Shown in pieces: positions 11,460 to 22,955 of a stretch of DNA of 64,000 nucleotides (its first letter is position 1; each line of letters opens with the position of its first letter). This DNA comes from Carnegiea gigantea (Eukaryota; Streptophyta; Magnoliopsida; Caryophyllales; Cactaceae), in NCBI GenBank assembly GCA_029747015.1, contig JAKOGI010001589.1:146345-210344 (forward strand), read 5' to 3'. The notes beneath the pieces were generated by a model that searched no databases, had not been told where the DNA came from, and saw only the letters and a list, made by a program, of their open reading frames with translations. A program made the translations under genes and the position numbers.

Positions 11460-13253
11460 TCAGGGCTGAGAACAGGGGTGAATCAGGGAGAAGGAGAGGG
11501 AGGAGCAAATTTGGCCATGAGGGCAGAATGAGCACGTAGAATATCCTCATGGCGCTGTGCATTCAAGGCCTTTTCTTCACTGAGTGCGTGCTTCACTTTA
11601 GCAATCTCTTTCTTCAGATGTAGCTGGTCCTGTACTAGTGCCTCAACCATGGATGTGCTGGAAGAGGCAGCCTCACTAGGAACAGGACTGGGACTAGGGC
11701 CAAAGGGTTTTTGGGTCCTTGTTCTGACACTGTACCATCACTTTTCTTTACTGTGAACCCACACCCAAGCAAAGTATTGCTTCCTATCTCGTTTGTGACC
11801 TGAAATCCCACTCTCTTTTGCAAGGGAATCCCAAGTGTCTCAAAAACTGAAGTCAGAAGGAAGCCATAGCCTATATCATGACTCTTAGAGGTGTTTGTAA
11901 TACGTGTAATATGACTAATCATAATGGTGGGTAGATTAATTTGCTTCCCCCAATCTAGTAGGTCTGTATAGCACATGTCCATAGGGTCCACAGGATTGCA
12001 TCCTGAACCCAGGGAATCACATTCTTAATCACAAACTAGAATAACAGCCTATGTAAAGGCACCATTTCCCCCTTTCGCACAGACCGGGGAGCAGTCAAAT
12101 CAGATTGTTGGGCTAGCTTTCGGGTCAATTCCAAAAGTCGTTCATCACCTAGTACGCTCTTATCCTCACGCACATACACATCAAACCCCTTGGATGGCAC
12201 CCCAGGCTAAACTCCTAAGTTATCAGCATCGAAGCATAACTCACGGCCATTAACTGATCTTGTCACTATCCCACTTGTGACAACATAATTGGCATAGAAT
12301 TCAGCCAATTCAGGTACTGAACAGCCCCGTTAGTGTTTGTAAACAAATCTAACCAACCCTGGCCTTCAATTTTTCTAGGAAAACTCCCAGCCCCTATTCC
12401 TAAAAGTATGATACCTTAATCATTTTTCCTCTAACTACAGTTTTCTGAAGAAAGTGTCTGTACCTTTTCCCCAGCGTTATGATTTTTCTAGCTTTCTTTT
12501 TCTATGGTTCATCACTTTCTTCACCCAGATCGAATGCCTGTTCTGGAGAGCCCTGTTTCAGGGCAGGTTTCTTGGTGAAAACAGGAGTCGGAGATATTTT
12601 GGCTGTTAGTTTGACAGGTGTCTTGAGGAGTGGTTTGGTAGTTTAAGGAGTTGGTTTGGGTTTCCTTACAGACCTTTCAATCTTGTCCTCAGGTAGGCTC
12701 AGTGAGATGGCAGGACCTGAACTTCGAGTTCGAGGTCGCCGTATAGATGTGGTGAGAGGCACATTGGGTGTGGTTGTGGTCTTTATTCAGCACTTGATAG
12801 CCGGTTTGGTTGATGTTTGGTGGGTTGTTTTCACGGTCCGCTTGAACCGTACGAGGGGTTCATCCTCATCAACGTCACACACGAGAGCATCATTCAAGAA
12901 GGGCTTCTCAACTCAATCTTCAACAAACACAGACTCCTCAATCGTTTCAGTTGATTTTGACTCGGTCACACCGGGTTCATATAATACCAATTTTCATCCC
13001 AAGACTGGTTTGACGGGGGTATATCATGAAGATTGACTCCTACTTGTCTCAAATTGATACTTTTCAAGAACTAGAAGATGAAGAGAGAAATACCATAAGT
13101 GGGCACAGGGGTAGCTTCCGCCATCGATGTTGCTGGCACCGTGAGTATGTCTAGTAATGTTTCTCCCCTTTTTCTTGATTTCTTGGCTTGAAGTGAGCTT
13201 GAGTGATGCACCTTATGAACGGAGGATGCACTGCTGCCATGGGTGCGTGCCAT
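11460..13253 (-). pseudogene. Sirevirus env-like region
   Basis: Downstream of RNase H on the minus strand, a frame starts MARTHGSSASSVHK (Met at 13251-13253). A later stretch (11635-11991) reads YGFLLTSVFETLGIPLQKR, matching the conserved domain of plant transposon proteins encoded in this position by Sireviruses. Stops and frameshifts break it between these points. The function of such env-like proteins is unproven. I see no convincing signal peptide or transmembrane segment. Confidence 0.55.
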
Positions 13254-13771
13254 TAGAAGAGCTAGTGGAGGAAGAAGTTGCGGTTTGGTGGGTTTTAGGA
13301 AGAAGAGGAAGGTCGGGTTCTTGAGGGAAGGAGGGAATGTGGTTTGAGAAGATAAGGAAGGTTTGAAATGAATTGGCGGAAAAATGAAGTAAAGATCTGT
13401 AGTGATCTTTCCGGCCTTCGGTTTTTGGAGAGAGAGAGGATTTTGCATGAAAGATATTATTACACCTTGGGAAAAGCTACAGATTATAGATTAGGCATAT
13501 AAATTCAATTTTCAATACACTTTAAATTATGGTAACTTGATTAGCACATGATATAAACAATGGTCAGACCTGTTCTTAGCGCCTGTTCTGACTGCTACAT
13601 ATTCGGTAACAAAGGACAGTAAGGGCAATAACATTAGACCTTAACGACTGTCAGCATGTCACATTCTACACATATGCTAATAACAGCACAGAAAATTGAA
13701 TGCATCCATTGAATCAATTTATTTGATCTCAAAACCTTGCTAGTCAATCATTGGGAGTTGATGAAGTACTC

Positions 13772-15856
13772 TCACGTTCTCTTAATCATACCTAATTCAA
13801 GTCTATTCCTCTCAAACTGTTCTCTACTCAGTACGTTGGTAAAAATATCAGCAATTTGTTTGTCAGTAGCACAAAAATTCATTGAAATCAAGCCCTTTTC
13901 TACATTGTCTCTTAAAACGTGATGACGAATGTTAATATGCTTAGTCCTTTTATATTGACACGAGTTCTTGGCAATGTTAATTGCACTTGCGTTATCACAG
14001 AATATGGGAATGCATCCCGTGTCAACACCAAAGTCCTTGAGTTGTTGCCGTATCCACAGCAATTGAGCATAACAAGAAGCAGCTGCTACATACTTAGTTT
14101 CTGCTGTGGACATGGCAACTGTGTGCTGTTTCTTTGTAGACCAAGAGACCAAATAGGCTCCAAGAAAAGTAGCCATACCTGAGGTACTTTTTCTATTAAC
14201 TAGAAATCTAGTATAATCAGCATTCGTATATCCAATGAGGTCAAAGTTGCATTCTCGTGGATACCATAGTGCTAAATCAAGGGTGTGTTTCAAATATCTA
14301 AAAATTCATTTTGTAGCTTTCAAATGTGTTTCTTTTGGATTTGACTGAAAACGGGCACACCAACCAACACTGAAAATAATGTTAGGTCTACTGGCGGTTA
14401 GGTATAGGAGTGACTCTATCATGCCCCTATATGATTTCTCATTAACTGAAGAACTTTCATCATCCATCACCAACCTGGTTGAAGGAGAGATGGGAGTGTC
14501 CATGGGTTTAGCCGATTCCATCCCAAACCACTTAAGTAGTTCCTTGACATATTTTTGTTGATGTATCGTAGTTCCGCTTGAGATTTGCTTAATTTGCAAG
14601 CCTAAGAAAAAAATTAAGCATGCCCATCATGCTCATCCCAAACTCACTCCCCATCAAATTTGAAAATTCATCGCATAAATCATTGTTGGTTGTATCAAAT
14701 ATAATGTCATTGACATATACTTGTACAATCAACAAATATTCTCCCTTAGATTTGAGAAACAAGGTATTATCAAGCTTGTCTCTTTGAAAATCATTATCAA
14801 TTAAGAAACTTGATAAACGTTCATACCAAGCTCTAGGAGCTTGTTTTAGACCATAAAGTGCTTTGTCAAGTTTGAATACATAGTTAGGAAAATCATGATT
14901 TTCAAAACCAGGGGGCTGTTTTACATACACCTCTTCTTTAAGATATCCATTGAGAAATGCACTCTTGACATCCATTTGGTACAACTTGATCTGCATATGT
15001 GCTGCAAAGGCTATCAAGATGCGAATAGCCTCTATCCTTACAATATGCGCAAATGTTTCCTTATAATCGATCTCTTCTTCTTGATTGTAACCTTGGACCA
15101 CCAGCCTGGCCTTGTTCTGAGTGACCGTTTCGGACTCATCTAGCTTGTTCTTGAGCACCCACTTGGTTCTAATTATTGATCTGTCTTTAGGCCGTGGTTC
15201 AAGGTACCAAACCTTGTTCCTTTCAAACTGATAAAGCTCCTCTTGCATGGCTATAACCCAGTCAGAATCTGTAAGGGCTTCATGAACATTCTTAAGCTCA
15301 ATGTTAGATAAAAAGTTCTTAGCTTAGATCTGGTTTGCACCCCTGTATTAATATCAGATATAATTTGGTCAAGGAGGTGTGAGCTCTGGTGCTTCCAGGG
15401 TCATAAAGTGGAAGGATCCACAGATCCGCTTTTTACTCTCTCCTGGCAGCTTGAAGAAACAAGTTCGGGATCAGGTCTAGAGCTTGTTCTCATATCAGTA
15501 TGAGGGTAATGAGGTTGAGTGAGCTGGTTTTGGTTCATATCAGGGTTGACAGTGCGTCCCCCTGATTGGTCTACTTCCTACCCACTTTCCATATTATTAG
15601 CTCCAGAGTGTGGTTCACTTTCATGAATCTTAGCAATGTCTTTTCTTTCAAGGCCAAATTCAAAATCTTCATCCTGTGTATCATTCTCAACCAAGGAGTT
15701 AGTTTCATTAAATAATATATGCACACTTTCCTCAACACTTAGAGTCCCTTTGTTGAATACTTTGTAAGCTTTACTATGTGAGGAGTATCCTAGGAATATG
15801 GCTTCATCACTTTTAGGGTTAAACTTTCCCAAGGGTTCCTTCTCATTATTGTACAC
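13772..15856 (-). pseudogene. Sirevirus-like RT and RNase H
   Basis: Copia-type reverse transcriptase is at 14589-15248 (FERNKVWYL, then [27 protein letters not shown] and [15 protein letters not shown]). RNase H is at 13772-14599, with GYTNADYTRFLVNRKSTSG and CDNASAINIAKN. The catalytic box reads YVNDIIF instead of YVDDIIF, a substitution of a metal-binding Asp. A frameshift separates RT from RNase H near 14.6 kb. The segment 15578-15856 encodes the integrase C-terminal/linker part (FLGYSSHSKAYKVFNKGT). Confidence 0.85.
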
Positions 15857-15877
15857 ATAATATTTACCACCAAAGAC

Positions 15878-16990
15878 TCATAGGTGCCTAATATTGGGAT
15901 TTCGTCCTTTGAGAAGTTCATAAGGAGTCTTATTAAGAAAGGGTCTGATCATGCATCTATTTATAATGTAACATACTGTGTTCAATGCCTCTGCCCAAAA
16001 ATATCTAGGAAGACCACTAGCAACAAGCATAGTCCTAGTTATGTCTTCCAGAGTACAATTTTTATGCTCCACCACCCTGTTCTGTTGGGTGTTCTAGGGG
16101 CAAAAAATTATGATCAATATCATGTTCAGTGCAATAGTCAATGAACCTTGAATTTTTGAATTCTTTTCCATGGTCAGACTTGAGACTTATCAAAGAGTGT
16201 CCTACTCTCTTTTCAGTTTTCTTAAGCAACACAACAAACTTTTCAAGAGATTCATCTTTTGATGCTAGAAATAAAGTCAAGGTGAAACGAGAGTAACTAT
16301 GCACTATGACAAGCACATACCTCTTTCCACCCCTACTTGTGATCCTCATAGGGCCATATAAATCAACATGTAGTAGCTCAAGAGGTTAGAAAGTGCTAAC
16401 ATACGTCTTTGGCTTGAAAGAGATTCTAGTTTGCTTTCCTTTTGCACAAGCGTCGTATACCTTGTCATCATTGTATTTGATGGAAGGTAAACCAACTACT
16501 AGGTCTTTAGAAACAAATTTATTTAGCAAGGAGAGACTAACATAACCTAGACTCTCATGCCAAAGCATAGCATCATCATCAAGAACACTCAAACAAGTCA
16601 AATGATTTTGGGGAAGTGAAAGAACACATGCTTTATACACATTATTGTGTCGCTTCCCCCTCAACACCGCCTCTCCAGATTTGATATTGGTAATCAAGCA
16701 TTGATCCGAAGAAAATCCAACATGATTACCTTTATCACATAATTGGGACACACTTAACAAGTTATGTTGTAACCCATCAACTAGGTATACATTATCAATC
16801 GAGTGGGAGAGTGATTTACCTATCTTACCTACACCAACAATCGTCCTAGACTTGCTGTTTCCAAATGCCACTCTCTCTCCATCAAAGGTTGTAAGTGAGA
16901 GAAAATTTGATTTGTTTCCAGTCATATGCCTTAAGTAAACACTATCTAAGTACCATAGTTGGTTGCTTCCTCTCACTTTAGCTTGCAAAA
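15878..16990 (-). pseudogene. Sirevirus-like protease and integrase
   Basis: At 16386-16988 the minus strand encodes a copia protease (YLDSVYLRHMTG; the usual catalytic DSG reads DSV) and the GAG-pre-integrase zinc region, where the second His and first Cys of HHCC appear as Tyr (LGYVSLSL, VYDAC). At 16062-16349 lies the integrase core. The first catalytic Asp position reads VIVHSYSRFT, the second Asp survives in LKSDHGKEF, and the Glu lies in MVEHKN after a break near 16070. The enzyme cannot be active. Confidence 0.82.
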
Positions 16991-17025
16991 TAGCTAAGTG
17001 TCAGTCTTGGGAACCCAGATCCACT

Positions 17026-18826
17026 TGGGTCCCGTTCTTTTCTTGGACATGGAATTTAACTCATCTTTTCTGATCCATATTTGTTTAATATATAATGAGT
17101 TTCTTTCCATGGCCCTTTTTCTCAAAGAACAAGCATAACGATAATGACCAGTTTTTCCACAATAAAACAGATTATATTCTCTGGCAGACCAACATATTTC
17201 CTGTCCATTGGCTTAGTAACACGCCTATTCACAAAGCCTAATCCCTTTCTGTTTCGATTATGATGACTGCTTAGCCATATTAGCGCTTCCGAGGATCTGT
17301 TCAGTGCCTATTTTTAGTAAGGTCAGTTTTAGCTTTTTGCATTTTTTCAAGAAGCCGTTTGTTTTCACTCATCTGGGATTCTAGATTAAGCTTTAGATTT
17401 AAGGACTCACTTTCCAGCCTTGAGAGATTAGCGTTGAACACTTCCTCTCTCTTGTTCATAAGATCCTTAAGGTTGTCTAGTTCATTACATAAAACAAGAA
17501 CTTTTTCATCAATTTTGAGTTTTTCACAAGTGAGAACCTCATTCATATGCCCAAGTTCTTGCTTCTTTCTTTCCAGTCTTTTAACATCCTTTTCTAATCT
17601 TGAGCAGGTATTTTTAAGCATGTAATTTTTAGAATTTACTATCTCACATTCTTCCATCAATGTAAAAACTAATTTTTCAAGTTTAATCTTGCTAAGATTA
17701 TGTATCTCTTCCTTGAGTTGGGATAAACTCTCAATCGAATCAGAATCAGAATCAGATTCACTTTGGGTCATGAGAGCTACTGCTTGCTCTCCATCTTGAG
17801 AGTCCTCTTCTTCTTCTGAGGTATCACCCCAGGCTGCCATCATTGCCTTAGTGAACCGTTTTTCAGCATTAGTTAACTGCGTCTTTTTGCCTCTGGTTTG
17901 GACCTATTCTGAACCCTGTTCTTCTTTCAACAAGGGGCAATTCTTCATAACATGATCTTGCCTTCCACACTTAAAGCATCCTGAGAACTGATCTCAATTG
18001 CTGTTCTTGGCCTTGCTGGTATAGCCATTCTTGTATTTGCTTTCGGTCTTTTCGAAGAATTTTTTGAACTTTCGAGCAATCATGGCCATTCCTTCTTCAT
18101 CAAAATCTGAGCTATCGCTTTCTTTAGCATTGAGTGCCAGTCCTCAGTCTTTCTTCACTTCTTCCATCATCTGGGAATTCCTTCTTAGTTCATACGTTTG
18201 TAGATTTTCAATAAGCTCATCCAAGAAGATCTCATTCATCTTCCTGGCTTCTTGAATAGCAGTGACTTTTGCTTCCCATGATTGAGGTAACGTTCGTAGG
18301 ATCTTTCTTACCAACTCTTTAGTAGTAAAGGATTTTTCCAACGATTTTAACTCATTAGTGATATGGGTAAACCAAGTATACATGTCCATAACTGTCTCTT
18401 TATTGCTCATCTCGAATAGCTCATACTTCCTTACCAATAGCTCGATTCTGGATTGCTTAACTTGATTTATTCCTTCGTGAACTATTTGAAGAGCATTCCA
18501 TATCTCCTTTACGGACTCACACTCTGAGATGCGAGTGTACTCGTCAGGTCTGAGTCCAAAATACAGCAGTTTCTTGGCCTTGGCATTCTTCTCTATCTTC
18601 CTGAAGTCGCCTGAGTTGAATTCCTACAGCTCCTTAGGAACAGTCTTCCCATCAGTTATGACTTTCACTAGAATGTAAGGGCCATTCAAAATGAGCGTCC
18701 ACAACTCATAATCCTCAGCTTGGATATAGTTCTCCATTCAATTTTTCCACTAGTTGTAGTGCTGTCTATTGAAATATGGAGGTCTGGTCATAAATTGACC
18801 TTCTAAGATTCCTTGTGGTGCACTCA
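17026..18826 (-). pseudogene. Sirevirus-like Gag
   Basis: The frame starts MSAPQGILEG at 18826, 37 bp after the primer site. It includes a UBN2-type Gag domain (18144-18437, YELFEMSNKETVMDMYTWF), a first knuckle CFKCGRQDHVMKNC near 17940-17985, a coiled-coil-rich stretch (17301-17843, many Leu/Glu/Lys heptads) and a second knuckle near 17115-17165 whose first Cys is Leu (LFYCGKTGHYRYAC). In-frame stops interrupt it (for example near 18755 and 18625). Gag packages element RNA in virus-like particles. Confidence 0.78.
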
Positions 18827-18862
18827 TTCTTTCAGGATCTCTCAAGGTGTTAACCTAATTAT

Positions 18863-18882
18863 GAGAACCTGCTCTGATACCA
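18863..18882 (-). other. Primer-binding site, initiator-Met tRNA type
   Basis: Minus strand TGGTATCAGAGCAGGTTCTC, two bases from the LTR end at 18885. TGGTATCAGAGC is the standard plant Ty1/copia primer site. Confidence 0.88.
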
Positions 18883-18884
18883 CT

Positions 18885-20149
18885 TGTCAGATTATAAGCG
18901 CACAAGGACACAAGAAGGAGTGAATTGTGTCTTCTAACTTTTTCGTTTGTTTTAGAACACTCGTGAGAACTGTTTGGAGAGGTATTTGGAGTGAGGCAAA
19001 ATAAAACTAAATGCGAAAATATGAAAGTAGACACACTATTTTTACGTGGAAAACTACCTCTGACCCAATTGAGGTGTAAAAACCACAACCTACCTCAGTA
19101 GGATTTTAGCAACACTTTTACTAACACAGGCTGAATTCATTACACATGTAACTCACACGTGACTACGTCACACACGTAACTTAGTCTTCCCCGAGACCCT
19201 CGTTACAAACACGTAACTATCCTCTACTTGAGAACTAGCCACACACCACGTCCAAAGTCTCCCAAGACTTAAACACACTCTAATCTCACTGATGACAGAG
19301 GAGAATAGAAAAATACCTTACTTTGAATGCTTCTAAGTAAGCTGAATGTAAAGTACAATACAATCCCTATTATGCCAATATAGATGACTCAATTTATCAC
19401 ACTTCTTGAAGGTTTTTTAATCAGAAAATTTTCTCACAGAAAACTCGATTTTACTCCTTGAAAAACCATTGATGAAAACGTTGAGAAGCAAGAGATTATA
19501 TACCCACAGAATACTTGTGCCGCAATTATATGGGAGGTTTTAGATTTTAGCAATAACTCTTAAAAATAATCAGTATTCCAAATAGAATTGAATCTCTTAA
19601 CATTATCTTTTTTAGAAATCATATCTTAAAGGCTAAGATAAAATCTTTTGATGGTATCTGTTTAGAAAAACAATATTGTTCAGTGAAGGACGCTTTATAA
19701 GACAAAATATCATCAGAAAATCAATCCTAAATATGTTACGAATTTTGATAGTAGAAAACCACTTGAAAATCTTTGAGACAAGAGTTTTATACGTTGCCCT
19801 CAGAACACTGTAGACCTGATTGCTCAAACTATTTTGACCAGTGTTCTGAGTTAGCGCAAGAAATTCCTTCAAGGTGAGTGTTAAGTCAAGATCTTCTAAT
19901 TGGCATATTAACAAGAATCTAGCTGAATACAACTAGTAATTAACCCTAAGACTCTTGTGATCCTTTGACCTCTTTGATGTCGTGCATACATATTCACTTT
20001 GATGTTCCACGCTTCTTCGAACTGTTCTCCAGGGTGTTTGCAACCTATCTCAACACACAATTCTAGCACACTACTCAAGCATAGCATGATAGCTTATTGA
20101 CTGGTACATTTGGGTTGTTATCATCAAAACCTTACACATGATTGTTTCA
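18885..20149 (-). repeat. Sirevirus-like element 5' LTR
   Basis: A repeat of 1265 bp paired with 9729-10994. On the minus strand it starts TGAAACAATCATG and ends CTGACA, next to the primer site. Confidence 0.88.
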
Positions 20150-20693
20150 ACCGCAAATATCCAGGAATATATTCCTAGGGAGAAGGAAAAGGATGGCAAT
20201 GCGGGACCTTTCATTGGCAAGTATGGCAGCTTATGTATTATATATGGTCGTGCTCCTTTGGTTTAATCTCTCTATGTGGCACCTGGTTATGTTCTTAATG
20301 GCGAGTGGGATGAGAATATTGTATTCCATCCCCAAGGCCTTTTATATGAACTCCCCATTGGGGCCTGCTCCTACTTGTGATGTTGCTTGCAGTAAAGGTG
20401 TCTTTGTATATTTGAATAGCATGATTATTCTGGGTGTTATCGCAAGTATGGGTATTAGTCATATGATATATATAATTTCTTCTGGTCTTCGTTTGCATGG
20501 ATTTTATCTAGTACTTCCCTTTATAGAGATTTGTATTGCATTGGTTGTTAATTTTTATTAGATTAACAGTTGTGGGGCATGGTTGGGTAAGTTTAATGAG
20601 CATTGTGGGAAGATGTTGGCGACAGTGTGGTCTTTGGTCTTACTTGATCAAATTTCAACATATTAACAGGAGTTACTTTTATTTAAAGTTTCT
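20150..20693 (+). other. LINE-1 spacer between ORF1 and ORF2, right part
   Basis: Sequence between the Sirevirus-like LTR and the ORF2 Met at 20694. Open stretches such as 20142-20561 cross the LTR junction and have no domain. Confidence 0.35.
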
Positions 20694-22955
20694 ATGAAGA
20701 TTATAAGCTGGAATGTGTGAGGTACGAAAAAAGTACAAGTATTGGAGGAAGTTAAGCTCCTTAAACGTAAGTATCAGCCAGATATTCTATTTTTATTAGA
20801 AACTATGACAAATGAATATAACACCCAATGTATTATATGAAATATGGGTTTTGCACATTATGATTTTGTTCTCCCAATTAATCATTCAGGAGGAATTTGG
20901 GTATTGTAGGACAACAATCATGTTCATGCTTCGGTCCTTGCAAAAGATAATCGGGGAATTCATATGCTTATCCATGATCCCCATCTAGCGAAAAATATGT
21001 TGATCTTAGGTGTTTACGGCCCAGCCCAGGCTCAAGATAAAGGACCTTTTGGGATCATCTAGTTCAGCTAAATTCGGTTATTGATATACCTTGGATGCTA
21101 GTCGGTGATTTCAATGAACTAGAAAATCTAGCTGAGAAGAAAGGGGATAATTTCCCAGTATTAAGAAGAACTGAACGCCTCCCATCGTTTTTATCTTCCA
21201 TTCGAGCTGAATCAGTGACTGTAAATGACAATATTTTTGCATGGAAAAAAACATATAATGGGTCGTGGATATTTGAAAGATTAGATAGAGGTGTCGCTCG
21301 AGAGGATTTCTCTCGTCTATATACTCATCTGCGCACTACCTATGGAGCTTTTACCTTTTCTCATCATTGTTGTATTATCATTGGTACGTCCCTTGAGGTG
21401 ATTATCCATCGTGCGTTTCCGTTTCATTTTCAAAACTTTTGGACCAATTACCAACCATTAGAGGATATTATCTCCCGGAACTAGAAAGTTAGAAGTAAAG
21501 GATCTAATATGTTTCAATTCTCCCAGAAAATTAAAGCCATTAAAGCGAAGTCAAACCATGGGTAAAGTCAACTTTTGGTAATTTTTATGATAAAATGACA
21601 TGCAACTTGGATAAAATCAAGTATGTGGAGGATAAACTAGTGGCTAATCCAATGAGTTGGTGACTAAAGGATTGGCTTAACCAGCTTATTAAGCAAAGGG
21701 AAAAAATGCTTCTATTTAACCAAAAATACTGGGCCATCTTGCTCGAAAAAAGTGGCTAGTTCAGGGTGATCAGAATTCCACCTTTTTCCAGAAGAGGGAC
21801 AACATGCGCCTCAAAGCTCAAGGGATTTTAAAGCTAAAAGATTACGCTAGTATTTGGATTGACGACCCTCTTAGTATTAAACAAAAGTTTGTTAGCAACT
21901 ATACTAAGCATTTTAAATCGGAGCATAACATTCCTAGAACATTTCCTGATTTGGGGATACCATCCCTAATTTCTCAAGATGACAATGAACAATTAACTCA
22001 GATTCTGACAGTGGAAGAAATTAAAAGGATCGTGTTTGGATTTGACCCCCATAAAACTCCGGGTCCTGATGGATTTGGGGCGGGTTTTCTTCAGAAATAT
22101 TGGAAAGTTGCGAGTGGTGACTTAATAGCATGCGTTAAGGATTTCTTCATCCATGGTAGACTCTTAAAAGAGTTTAACCACACCTTCATTACCTTAGTTG
22201 CTAAAATTCCCTAGCCTCATGCTACGTTGCATTTTCGTCCAATTAGTTTATGCTCCACAGTTTATAAAATCATTTCCAAAATCCTGGTTCTTCGACTTAG
22301 ACCATTTTTAGATAAAATAGTCTCGCCATTCCAAAGTGCATTTATTCCTGGACGATCTATTCATTATAATATTCTAATTACCCATGAGATTATGCATAAT
22401 TTTAAGATGGTTAAAGGGAAAACGGCTTGGATAGCTATTAAATTAGATATGGAAAAAGCTTATGATAGACTTGAATGGGATTTCTTGTTTGAATGTTTAA
22501 CTTGAATAGGATTTCATGCAAAGTGGATTGGTTGGGTAAAGGAATATGTTAGAACAGTTTCTTATTCAATGTTAGTTAATAATACTTCCCATGGTTTTTT
22601 TAAAAAATCTAGGGGAATTAGATAGGGTGATCCCTTATCACCCTATTTATCCTATGTATAAATGTCTTTTGTTAGGTATTGTGCAAAACGGCTAACGAAC
22701 CTAAGTCAGGCGTGGGTGTGAGAATTTGTCTGCGGACACCAATTATCCCTTGTCTCTTGTTCGCAGGTGATAGTCTTCTGTTTTGTAAAGCAAACCTAGT
22801 CTCTTGCACTAGACTCAAGCAAATTATAGACTAGTTCTGGAAATTTTTAGGACCACTTATTAATTTTTAGAAATCATCTATTGTGGTCTCCAAAAATGCT
22901 ACCACCTTCCAGAAACAAGTGGTGGCCGCAGTCTTTTATATCCCGCAAAGGGAAT
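20694..22955 (+). pseudogene. LINE-1 ORF2, endonuclease and reverse transcriptase part
   Basis: Starts MKIISWNV, the APE-type endonuclease opening (WN metal site). It continues with PDILFLLET, the catalytic-loop text MLVGDFNEL (21093-21120) and a decayed C-terminus. RT follows with HKTPGPDGFG, FRPISLCSTVYKI, FQSAFIPGRSI, KLDMEKAYDRLEWDFL and RGIR-stop-GDPLSPYL. The FADD box appears as LFAGDSLLF near 22755-22785, so the first catalytic Asp is Gly. Frameshifts occur near 21050, 21550 and 22650. ORF2 is cut at 22955 by the gypsy-type insertion and resumes at 30453. Confidence 0.82.
22951..22955. repeat. Target-site duplication GGAAT, left copy
   Basis: GGAAT directly precedes the 5' LTR and recurs at 30448-30452 directly after the 3' LTR. 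Confidence 0.8.

Larger units (their letters stand above)
9729..20149 (-). mobile_element. Sirevirus-like Ty1/copia LTR retrotransposon
   Basis: Two long direct repeats (9729-10994 and 18885-20149) bound gag, protease, integrase, RT, RNase H and an env-like region, all on the minus strand. The initiator-Met tRNA primer site lies next to the LTR at 18885, and a G-rich polypurine tract lies next to the LTR at 10994. Two gag zinc knuckles, the FERNKVWYL start of the RT region and a post-pol env-like region are Sirevirus traits. Stops, frameshifts and altered catalytic residues show it is dead. No clear target duplication was found (GCAGA on the left, ACCGC on the right). Confidence 0.85.

Noticed and set aside
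12656..13036. 126-codon plus-strand frame
   Set aside because: It is antisense to the Sirevirus env-like region and shows no domain.
20142..20561. 139-codon plus-strand frame with many hydrophobic residues
   Set aside because: It starts inside the Sirevirus LTR and runs into the LINE-1 spacer; no conserved feature.
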